From: Rubrobacteraceae bacterium
GTDB taxonomy: Bacteria; Actinomycetota; Rubrobacteria; Rubrobacterales; Rubrobacteraceae
Direction of reading: 5' to 3'
Assembly: GCA_013698525.1 (NCBI GenBank)
Contig: JACCSM010000244.1
Location: 1-5,048, forward strand
DNA length: 5,048 nucleotides
Of this stretch, positions 1-5,048 are shown in pieces. The notes under the pieces were generated by a model that was not told the origin of the DNA, searched no databases, and worked only from the letters and a program-made list of their open reading frames with translations. How positions within the stretch are numbered: position 1 is the first letter of the stretch; every line of letters starts with the position of its first letter. Position numbers and translations under genes: made by a program.

Positions 1-2
1 CC

Positions 3-1226
3 GTGGACGCCGACGCCGTGCGCGGCGGGCTGCCGCTCGGGACAGGCCTCGTCCAGACCTCCCGCACGGAGCGGCGCAACGTGGTCGTGGTCCACCTCGA
101 GTCGGCCCGCGCCCGCTCGGTTACGCCGTACAACGAAGACTTGAAGACGACGCCCTTTCTAGACGATCTGGCGAAGGAGAGCCTCTTGGCGGAGCGGGCC
201 TACGCCGTGGTCCCGCACACCACCAACGCGCTCGTCGCTACCCTCTGCGGCGTCTCGCCCCCCATAGGCCGGTGGCAGACCCGCCTGGTGGGCGACGCTA
301 TCCCGGCCCGCTGCCTCCCCGAGCTTTTGGGCGAGCGGGGGTACCGCTCCGTCTACTTCACCTCGTCGGAGCAGACCTTCGAGAGGCGCCCCGAGGTAGT
401 CGAGAACATGGGCTACGACGAGTTCTATCCCGTCGAGACCATGGACAAGGAGGGCTTCGAACAGGCCAACTACTTCGGCTATGAGGACGACATCATGCTC
501 GAGCCGAGCCGCGAGTGGCTCGAAGAGAACGGCGACGACGGGCCCTTCGTGGCCACGTACGAGACCATCACCCCCCACCACGACTACCGTGCCCCGGACC
601 GCTACGGCATACAGGACTTCGCCGAGAAGGACGGGCTAAACCGCTACCAGAACTCGGTACGCTACGTGGACTTTTTCGTGAGGAACCTCATCCGGCAGTA
701 CAAAGAGCTGGGCCTCTACGAGGACACGATCTTCGTCTTCTACGGCGACCACGGGGAGGCCTTCGGGGAGCACCACCGCTACCAGCACGACAACGTGCCC
801 TACGAGGAGGGGCTCCGGATCCCCCTGCTCGTCCACGACCCGCGGCGCTTCCCTGAAGGAGAGCGCGTAGGGACGCCGGTGAACCAGCTGGACGTCTTGC
901 CTACCGTGCTCGACCTGCTGGGCTACGGGGTGGAGGGCGGCGAGTACCAGGGGGTCTCGCTCGCCGGCCCGCTCCCCGATGGGCGCACCCTCATGGCCTC
1001 GTGCTGGTACGAGGACGAGTGCCTGGCGAGCGTGACGGGCGACGAGAAGTACGTCTACCACTACGGCGACAGGCCGGAGGAGCTCTTCGACCTCTCCGAG
1101 GACCCCCTCGAGCGGGACAGCCTCGCCGGCGAGAGTCCCGACGGCATGCTAGACGAGCGGCGGAGGGAGTTGCTGCGGTGGGCCGCCGGGGTGGAGGCCA
1201 CCTACGAGGCGCCAGGGGGAGGGTAG
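3..1226 (+). CDS. Sulfatase / LtaS-like phosphatase-fold enzyme, 5' end outside window
   Basis: This is the catalytic domain of an alkaline-phosphatase-superfamily enzyme (sulfatase domain, lipoteichoic-acid-synthase-like branch). The frame is open to the left edge, so the GTG at 3 is probably internal; relatives often carry N-terminal membrane helices that would lie off-window. Counting from that GTG, visible motifs are NVVVVHLESAR (26-36, metal-binding Glu33), PHTTNAL (71-77, Thr73/74 as likely nucleophile), ETITPHHDYRAP (187-198), FYGDHGEAFGEH (246-257, Asp249/His250 metal ligands) and NQLDVLPTVLDLLG (294-307), typical of the fold's C-terminal part. The classical sulfatase C/S-x-P-x-R site is absent, which favours transfer or hydrolysis of a phospho-headgroup or phosphodiester over sulfate ester hydrolysis. 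Family assignment is firm; substrate is unknown. It would be expected to act at the outer membrane face. It converges with the DUF1624 gene, with one base between the stop codons. Confidence 0.88.
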   Translation: MDADAVRGGLPLGTGLVQTSRTERRNVVVVHLESARARSVTPYNEDLKTTPFLDDLAKESLLAERAYAVVPHTTNALVATLCGVSPPIGRWQTRLVGDAIPARCLPELLGERGYRSVYFTSSEQTFERRPEVVENMGYDEFYPVETMDKEGFEQANYFGYEDDIMLEPSREWLEENGDDGPFVATYETITPHHDYRAPDRYGIQDFAEKDGLNRYQNSVRYVDFFVRNLIRQYKELGLYEDTIFVFYGDHGEAFGEHHRYQHDNVPYEEGLRIPLLVHDPRRFPEGERVGTPVNQLDVLPTVLDLLGYGVEGGEYQGVSLAGPLPDGRTLMASCWYEDECLASVTGDEKYVYHYGDRPEELFDLSEDPLERDSLAGESPDGMLDERRRELLRWAAGVEATYEAPGGG

Positions 1227-1227
1227 G

Positions 1228-1992
1228 CTAGGGGCCGAACTCCACCACCCCGAGCGCCCAGAGCGTCGCGATCAACACGGGCTGGTGCACCAGGTAGACG
1301 AGCAGGGTGTGCCTGCCGAGGAGTGCTACGGGCGCGGCGTACGGCGGCGGTTTTGCGGCGGGGGCCTTCTTCCTCAGGGGGAGGTACGCGGCGTTGCCGA
1401 AGAACAGCCCGAGGAGCACCACCCCGAACCACGGCAGGAGTGGCCGGTAGTCAGGCATGAAGGCGCCCTCGGGCAGGACGCCGAGCGGGGCCAGGAGGAT
1501 GCCTGCGACGCCGGGGGCGGAGAGCCCGGCGGCCCGCAGATACGCCCCGGCAGCCACGACGGCGAGGCCGAGCAAGAGGGTCGGGATCCGCCTCCCGAGG
1601 AGCGGGTAGGCGAGGACAATGGAGAGCCCGATGAGGTGGAGGATGCCGAAGATCACGTACCCGTAGCCCAGGGCCAGGAACACGAAGGTTATGAGCATCC
1701 CGTAGAGGAAGATCCGCGCTCCGCGGCGCGCGTACTTGCCGAACAGCTCCAAGCCCCTCCGCCCGGCCCGCCGCTGCCTCTCCGAGCTTATGGCGAGCGA
1801 GAGCCCCACGAGAAAAAGGAAGGCCGAGGCGCTGGCGTCCGCGAAGAAGGCCCAGAACCCGGAGGTGGACTCGATCCCGTACCCGCCGAAGTTGTCCAGG
1901 TCGAACACGAGGTGGTAGAGCACGACCATGATCATGGCGACGCCCCGCGCCGCGTCCACGTCCCAGAACCTGCGATAAGCTTCGTCCGCCAC
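1228..1992 (-). CDS. DUF1624 / heparan-alpha-glucosaminide N-acetyltransferase-like membrane protein
   Basis: This is an integral membrane protein of about 254 residues. Near the N-terminus is RRFWDVDAARGVAMIMVV followed by LYHLVFDL, the hallmark opening of the DUF1624 (HGSNAT catalytic) family with its conserved His (residue 27). Six or so hydrophobic segments follow, including FLFLVGLSLAI, a long pair around YGYVIFGILHLIGLSIVLAY, and the closing LLGRHTLLVYLVHQPVLI, also typical of the family. Eukaryotic relatives pass acetyl groups across a membrane to an amino sugar; in bacteria the substrate is unknown, and acylation of an envelope glycan is an inference. I chose the GTG at 1992 because GAGGG lies about 8 bases upstream. 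An in-frame GTG at 2016 adds eight residues but has no visible Shine-Dalgarno sequence and remains possible. The stop lies one base from the stop of the convergent sulfatase gene. Confidence 0.88.
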   Translation of the reverse strand: MADEAYRRFWDVDAARGVAMIMVVLYHLVFDLDNFGGYGIESTSGFWAFFADASASAFLFLVGLSLAISSERQRRAGRRGLELFGKYARRGARIFLYGMLITFVFLALGYGYVIFGILHLIGLSIVLAYPLLGRRIPTLLLGLAVVAAGAYLRAAGLSAPGVAGILLAPLGVLPEGAFMPDYRPLLPWFGVVLLGLFFGNAAYLPLRKKAPAAKPPPYAAPVALLGRHTLLVYLVHQPVLIATLWALGVVEFGP

Positions 1993-2259
1993 CCCACCGC
2001 CCTCGCGCTCACCCACGGGCCAATGCTAGCATCGGTGCTGCCCGCGCGCGGCAGACGCCCCGACGGACCGTGGCCCCCGGCACAGAAAAACCACCCACCC
2101 AGGGCCTCCCCGGCCCCGGATCGCCACGCTCAAACCGCCCACCATGCCAGGAGAAAACTCTCCCCCGTCCCACTCCCCGCCACTACCGGGTTACACACCC
2201 GTAAGCTTTCGCAAAGTCCCTTAACTTTTCTCTAGATCGGTTGTAAGGTGTGCCACAAG

Positions 2260-2287
2260 CGGCTTACGTTTCTCACGGCTTACGTTG
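2260..2287 (+). repeat. Tandem pair of 11-bp direct repeats, possible operator
   Basis: CGGCTTACGTT occurs at 2260-2270 and again at 2277-2287, start to start 17 bases apart, and the second copy ends just before the ribosome binding site of the gene at 2304. Both copies are exact. The position fits a regulator site or a leader element, but no regulator is known for it; chance or slippage is also possible. Confidence 0.5.
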
Positions 2288-2290
2288 CTC

Positions 2291-2300
2291 GAGAGGGGGG
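2291..2300 (+). promoter_or_regulatory. Ribosome binding site that fixes the ATG at 2304
   Basis: The run GAGAGGGGGG ends three bases before the ATG; its GAGAGG core lies seven bases upstream. It sits directly before the codons of the signal peptide, which supports this start over the upstream in-frame GTG at 2250. Confidence 0.65.
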
Positions 2301-2303
2301 CAC

Positions 2304-2714
2304 ATGCGTCGGGTCTCGCTGGTGTGTTTGACGGTATTTCTGGCCGCGGGTCTGGCCACGTTCGCCTCGCTCTTCGCTGTGTCCGAGGCGAGGCCGCAGG
2401 TTCGGGGTGCGCAGTCTCAGTACGCCGCCGAGGGCGCAGCCGCCTCCGGTACCGCGCCGCCGAAGCGCGCCTCCGACGGAACCTTCGTCTCCCAGGGCAC
2501 GTTTATCGGCCGGCCGGCATCCGAGGCGACCCTGAATGCCGTGGCCAAGGATCTGGCCGAGGAAGAGCGGCTACCGGACTACTCGCAGGTAGTCGACAAC
2601 GACACTAGTCCTACAGTGACAGTTGTACGAAACGACCCAGTGAATACTGCGTGCCGCACGCTTATCGAGGAGTCAAGGGGTTGCGAAGAGAGAGCCGCGT
2701 TGCAAGGTGCCTAA
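2304..2714 (+). CDS. Secreted or membrane-anchored protein, probably 3'-truncated
   Basis: The predicted product is 136 residues. The ATG at 2304 has a strong purine-rich ribosome site (GAGAGG at 2291-2296), and the product begins MRRVSLVCLTVFLAAGLATF, a signal peptide or signal anchor of about 25 residues. A low-complexity Ala/Gly/Ser/Pro linker follows (30-56), then a more ordered stretch (57-101) ending YSQVVDNDT. Up to there codons are GC-rich. From about residue 102 (base 2607) GC falls and the residues look random until the TAA-type end of the frame. The VVDNDT string resembles the entry strand of golvesin/xanthan-lyase-like beta domains found in secreted cell-wall enzymes; that is recall-based and tentative. 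I infer that the original gene was longer and lost its catalytic or binding domain at a rearrangement junction. An in-frame GTG at 2250 would put non-signal residues ahead of the signal peptide and is less likely. Function is not recognised. Confidence 0.6.
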   Translation: MRRVSLVCLTVFLAAGLATFASLFAVSEARPQVRGAQSQYAAEGAAASGTAPPKRASDGTFVSQGTFIGRPASEATLNAVAKDLAEEERLPDYSQVVDNDTSPTVTVVRNDPVNTACRTLIEESRGCEERAALQGA

Positions 2715-2896
2715 AACCGAAGCTGCTGAGCCCAGGTAGTGCGAAGTGGCGCTGTAGGATTAGAGCTTGCGCCAATATGCGAGTAGCGTATGTGTCAAGG
2801 AGCAGTCAGAAGGCTATGCAATGTGTCCGAGAGAGGTTATGTGCGAAAAGTTGCCCGCCCATTGGCCGGTTAATCTGCCCCTCTACTTGCCTGTTG
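2607..2896. other. Lower-GC junction segment with no recognisable gene
   Basis: Between the apparent breakpoint in the secreted-protein gene and the left end of the insertion sequence, the DNA is visibly less GC-rich than the arm to its left, roughly half GC by eye. Apart from the out-of-character tail of the gene at 2304, no frame on either strand shows ribosome site, codon bias or a known motif. I compared it by eye with group II intron and tRNA signatures and saw none. It is probably imported or remnant mobile DNA. Confidence 0.45.
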
Positions 2897-2913
2897 CCCA
2901 TCTTCCGCAGTTT
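2897..2913 (+). repeat. Left terminal inverted repeat of the IS1634-family element
   Basis: The sequence CCCATCTTCCGCAGTTT is the exact reverse complement of 4490-4506. Similarity between the two ends fades beyond these 17 bases. The first C may be a chance flanking match, so the true tip could be CCATC. The last base is shared with the transposase stop codon. Confidence 0.85.
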
Positions 2914-4433
2914 CAATTGGACACCTCGTAGATTTTTGGGAAGGTGGGGCCGAGAAGTCGCAATATCCGTTCGTGGACAGGTTTGAGCCTCAAGACCTGC
3001 CAACTAACGCTCTGCGGTGAGCGGATGATCAACACCTCTATTCCCTCGAACAGCTGGAATACCCAGCGCATCGTCGGCCTCGACGTCGGCTTGCCAACCT
3101 GATTGGGAATGCTCTGCCCGGTTTCCGACAAACGCTTCCTCAACTGGTGCTCCGCCAGCCGGTACACCAACAGGCACACCACCATCACAAACCCCAACGC
3201 CACCAGGCGCTCCGGCTTGCGTACGAACACCGACGAAGACAAAAAGAGCGGATCTTTGAGGAACCTGAAGCCTCGCTCCACGCTTGCCTGGCCTTTATAG
3301 GTCGCTATGAGCTCCTCCTCGGAGAGGATCTCCGGATCGAGTACGCTCGTGCCCACGATGTAGCAGGCCCGCCGACGCCACTCCCGCTCGGCCCGTTGCT
3401 CCACCACGCAGAGTGTCCCCTCGATCCGCCAGTCCGTGGCAACCGGCTGCTGACCATCCTTCGGCCGCCCACCTCCGCCATAGCGCGGCTGGGCCTTGAG
3501 GGTCACTTCCCGTACCTCCAAGTAGGCCGGCAAGAGGCGCCCGATCTGCTCGCTCAAGGCCCCCTGACATCGGTTTCGCAGGCAAACTTGCGGCTCGCCA
3601 CGGACCGCAGCACACTCTCCCAGTGCTTCCTCTCCTTGTCCATCTTTCGCCTCAACGTCTTCTCGGCGCGCTCCTCGGCCGCCTGGGTGCTGACCACCAC
3701 CCATCGCTCGGTTCTTCCTTCTTCCTCAAGCTCCCCAGTAAAGGTCACCTCTCTGCGATACCAGCGCATCCGGCCGTCGGCGGAACGGCGCCAGTCGGGG
3801 GCGTCAAGATCGATGGTCGAGCGCGCCGTATTGGAGGTCTGTGGCACCCGGCTTACCCATCTGACCCCAGCCTCGGTCAACCGGGCCATGTTCGCTTCGC
3901 TGTAAAGCCCGCTGTCGGCCACGAAGATCGACGCCTCCTCCTCGGAACAATCGCCGAATTGTTCCTTGAGCGCTTCGACGGCGCTCACCAGCGTCGCCTT
4001 ATCGGAGCTGTTGCCGTCCAAGGGCTTCATGAACAGCGGAATGTCCCCCTCGTGGGTGGTCGCTAAGGCCAGCATCCACTGCTTGAGGTCGGCTCGATGG
4101 TCCCGCGAAAAGCCGCGTCAGGTCTTGATCATAGAGCCGATCAAGGGTGCGCCCGAGGCAATCATCGTTGAGGTCACGGGCCTTCACGCCTTCCCCCAGC
4201 AGCCGCTCGACGGGTTTGTTCTCGAAGAACTGCGGCACGAGGTACAACCGGCGGTTGGAGAAACCGAGGCCGTTTAGCACCATGGCGACGGTGGCCGTGC
4301 CCACGCTCACTCGCTGACGAGAGGGTTCGGTGTACCCGTCGAGTAACTCGGCAAGCTGGATCTGCCGGCAAATACCAGCGACGATGCCGAGATGATCCAG
4401 TCGCTCGGGCGTGTAAGAAACATCCGCTTCCAT
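2913..4433 (-). pseudogene. IS1634-family transposase, broken by internal deletion and frameshift
   Basis: This gene would encode a DDE transposase that cuts and joins the ends of its element. Three pieces remain. The first (4433 to about 4107) begins MEADVSYTPERLDHLGIVAG and reads normally to LYDQDLTRLF. The second frame (about 4108-3569) continues as SRDHRADLKQWMLALATTHEGD, then NSSDK, IFVADSGLYSE (second catalytic Asp, codon 3914-3916) and SRKFACETD. The third frame (about 3566-2913) carries QGALSEQIGRLLPAYLEVR, SVERGFRFLKDPLF (catalytic Glu, codon 3276-3278) and WVFQLFEGIEVL, and stops with TGA. The stretch that normally lies between the first two pieces, roughly 40-60 residues including the first catalytic Asp (HxDTTSF-like motif), is absent. 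A one-base loss near 3567 makes the second shift and restores the original frame. The ATG at 4433 has a strong AAGGAGG site. The family is certain; activity should be nil. Confidence 0.88.
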
Positions 4434-4440
4434 GAGGCGT

Positions 4441-4447
4441 CCTCCTT
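4441..4447 (-). promoter_or_regulatory. Ribosome binding site of the transposase
   Basis: On the minus strand AAGGAGG stands seven bases before the ATG at 4433, a consensus Shine-Dalgarno sequence at ideal spacing. It fixes the transposase start. Confidence 0.8.
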
Positions 4448-4460
4448 CTCGAAGACGCCC

Positions 4461-4466
4461 ATTCTA
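4461..4466 (-). promoter_or_regulatory. Possible -10 box of the transposase promoter
   Basis: TAGAAT on the minus strand matches TATAAT in five of six positions and lies about 28 bases upstream of the ATG. The best -35 candidate, TTGTTT next to the terminal repeat, is at a long 19-base spacing, so the promoter call is weak. Confidence 0.3.
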
Positions 4467-4489
4467 GAAAATCCTCCGACACCAAAAAC

Positions 4490-4506
4490 AAACTGCGGAA
4501 GATGGG
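4490..4506 (-). repeat. Right terminal inverted repeat of the IS1634-family element
   Basis: AAACTGCGGAAGATGGG is the exact partner of the left repeat. It lies about 57 bases upstream of the transposase start, so the transposase promoter must sit in or next to this end. Confidence 0.85.
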
Positions 4507-4930
4507 TTCTTCGATGAGTACATGTCCTGTGTTGTAGCTTACGAGAGAAGCTGCGGCCCGCTTATGCTGCACCGAAAACGAGGGAGAGCCCGAAAACGGG
4601 GGCCGGTCACGTCCTCGTCTAGCCTTCGCCGACCTGTGGGGATGGTGACCTCAGAATTCACACCAAGCGTTTAAACATGATGCCACCGCCTCAATCTCGA
4701 CGAGAACATCGAAGAAGAAATCGCTGAGTCAGGAGGTCGTATCCGTCCGCACTACAAGTATGCGCATCACGAGTTTATTATCGCCGCTCTGCGGCGGCTC
4801 TGCCCTCTGAAACGACCTTTCCTGTGAAAACACTCATGGACCCCAAAGACTCTTCACATCTTCGAAGTCCACACTACTTGGCAGAGGGATCACACTCCAC
4901 AAGGAGGGGTAGCGCCACATGGAACCGTGG
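4507..4930. other. Segment between two mobile elements, no clear gene
   Basis: This DNA is of intermediate GC and holds no gene with start, ribosome site and known motif. It contains a short open frame (4681-4827), a GCCGC-TCT-GCGGC hairpin at 4783-4795 without a T-run, and the noncoding downstream part of the transposase remnant that ends at 4931. The outer end of that second element probably lies somewhere in 4800-4930, but no partner repeat is in the window to prove it. Confidence 0.45.
4681..4827 (+). other. Open frame without start codon, possible gene remnant
   Basis: Forty-eight codons are open between a TGA just upstream and a TGA at 4825. The middle reads LNLDENIEEEIAESGGRIRP and then HYKYAHHEFIIAALRRL, a run of acidic then helical residues that looks more protein-like than random. 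There is no ATG, GTG or TTG start with a ribosome site. I do not recognise a family. It may be the decayed end of a chromosomal gene disrupted by the mobile elements, or chance. Confidence 0.2.
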
Positions 4931-5048
4931 TCAGGCTGCATCCTCGGCCTCCAGCAGCCACTTCGGCTTTCGCCCACGCCATCTGGGCACTTCGGCGGGT
5001 GGCACCGCAAACGTCAACAACTCCTCCATCGACCAACGATGATCTGTA
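4931..5048 (-). CDS. C-terminal end of a second DDE-type transposase, 5' part outside window
   Basis: Read on the minus strand from 5047, the frame gives TDHRWSMEELLTFAVPPAEV and then PRWRGRKPKWLLEAEDAA before a TGA at 4931-4933. The TDHxWSxEELLTF string followed by a basic tail is what I recall as the end of a group of DDE transposases whose preceding residues read TPAMAAGL; those lie off-window. It shares nothing with the IS1634-type protein, so it represents another element. The exact IS family (IS1-like or other) cannot be settled from 38 residues. Whether the full gene is intact is unknown. Confidence 0.55.
   Translation of the reverse strand, partial: TDHRWSMEELLTFAVPPAEVPRWRGRKPKWLLEAEDAA

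Larger units (their letters stand above)
2017..2303. other. Divergent intergenic region
   Basis: This stretch separates the minus-strand DUF1624 gene from the plus-strand secreted-protein gene and must hold promoters for both. The left part (about 2035-2185) is rich in C on the plus strand and carries no recognised motif. A short hairpin, CGGGT-TACAC-ACCCG, lies at 2187-2201, and a more AT-rich patch with TTAACTTTTC lies at 2221-2230. No convincing -35/-10 pair is seen. I looked for the c-di-AMP riboswitch that often precedes actinobacterial cell-wall hydrolase genes and did not find its conserved blocks. Confidence 0.5.
2897..4506 (-). mobile_element. IS1634-family insertion sequence, complete ends, inactive
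   Basis: The element is 1610 bp long, bounded by perfect 17-bp terminal inverted repeats, and almost filled by one minus-strand transposase gene whose stop codon touches the left repeat. The transposase has the IS1634-type architecture: an N-terminal DUF4277-like region, a central ADSGLYSE block and a C-terminal GFRFLKDP block. Size and layout fit the family. No short target duplication is visible next to the repeats: TGTTG precedes the left end and TTCTT follows the right end. Some IS1634-type elements make long, variable duplications, so this does not exclude simple insertion. The coding region is damaged, so the element can move only if a related transposase acts in trans. Confidence 0.85.

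Noticed and set aside
159..1061. Minus-strand open frames (159-581 and 636-1061) opposite the sulfatase-like gene
   Set aside because: They are antisense shadows of a well-supported catalytic domain and have no motifs of their own.
2187..2201. CGGGT-TACAC-ACCCG hairpin as a riboswitch or terminator
   Set aside because: The stem is short, no conserved riboswitch block is nearby, and no T-run follows directly; it is mentioned only as part of the intergenic region.
1285..2235. Long plus-strand open frame of 316 codons opposite the DUF1624 gene
   Set aside because: It is the mirror of a GC-rich gene, full of Glu, Gly, Pro and His-rich low-complexity sequence, and has no ribosome site or family motif. 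The minus strand carries clear membrane-protein motifs.
2250..2303. Upstream GTG start for the secreted-protein gene
   Set aside because: It would put 18 residues before the signal peptide, and the direct repeats would become coding; the ATG at 2304 has the better ribosome site.
2607..2896. Group II intron or tRNA remnant in the lower-GC segment
   Set aside because: No intron 5' GUGCG consensus with domain V, and no T-loop or anticodon arm pattern could be found by eye.
3147..4277. Several plus-strand frames inside the insertion sequence (for example 3147-3905 and 3623-4066)
   Set aside because: They lie opposite transposase fragments with clear family motifs and show no start signals; they are compositional shadows.
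4174..4572. Minus-strand frame of 132 codons starting outside the insertion sequence
   Set aside because: It crosses the right terminal repeat and overlaps the transposase start in another frame; the transposase has the consensus ribosome site.
4783..4795. GCCGC-TCT-GCGGC hairpin as a terminator
   Set aside because: The stem is only five base pairs and no T-run follows on either strand.

Overview
The window looks like a chromosomal segment of a high-GC Gram-positive bacterium. GC-rich codon use, GTG starts, frequent AGG arginine codons and the protein families present suggest an actinobacterium, and Rubrobacter is my best guess by feel. This is inference; no marker gene is present to prove it.

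Left half (1-2303): two convergent, GC-rich envelope-type genes. The first is the 3' part of a plus-strand sulfatase/alkaline-phosphatase-fold enzyme of the lipoteichoic-acid-synthase-like kind, with a Thr where classical sulfatases carry Cys or Ser. The second is a minus-strand multi-pass membrane protein of the DUF1624 / heparan-alpha-glucosaminide N-acetyltransferase-like family. Their stop codons are one base apart. The 5' side of the membrane protein faces a roughly 290-bp intergenic region that leads into a plus-strand gene and carries an 11-bp direct repeat just upstream of that gene.

Middle (2304-2896): a gene for a secreted or anchored protein with a good ribosome binding site and signal peptide. 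Its sequence looks normal for about 100 codons, then changes character near 2607 and stops at 2714. I read it as a gene that lost its 3' part. About 290 bp of lower-GC DNA without a recognisable gene separates this breakpoint from the insertion sequence.

Right half (2897-5048): a complete but dead insertion sequence of the IS1634 family (2897-4506, 17-bp perfect terminal inverted repeats). Its minus-strand transposase is broken by an internal deletion that removed the first catalytic Asp and by a one-base deletion downstream. Beyond it lie about 420 bp with no clear gene, then the C-terminal end of a second, unrelated minus-strand transposase that runs off the window. From about 2607 to the end the DNA is therefore a graveyard of mobile elements attached to a normal chromosomal arm.

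I see no RNA gene, CRISPR array, defence system or new enzymatic system. The most interesting points are the mutational history of the transposase, the truncation of the secreted protein, and the layered mobile DNA.
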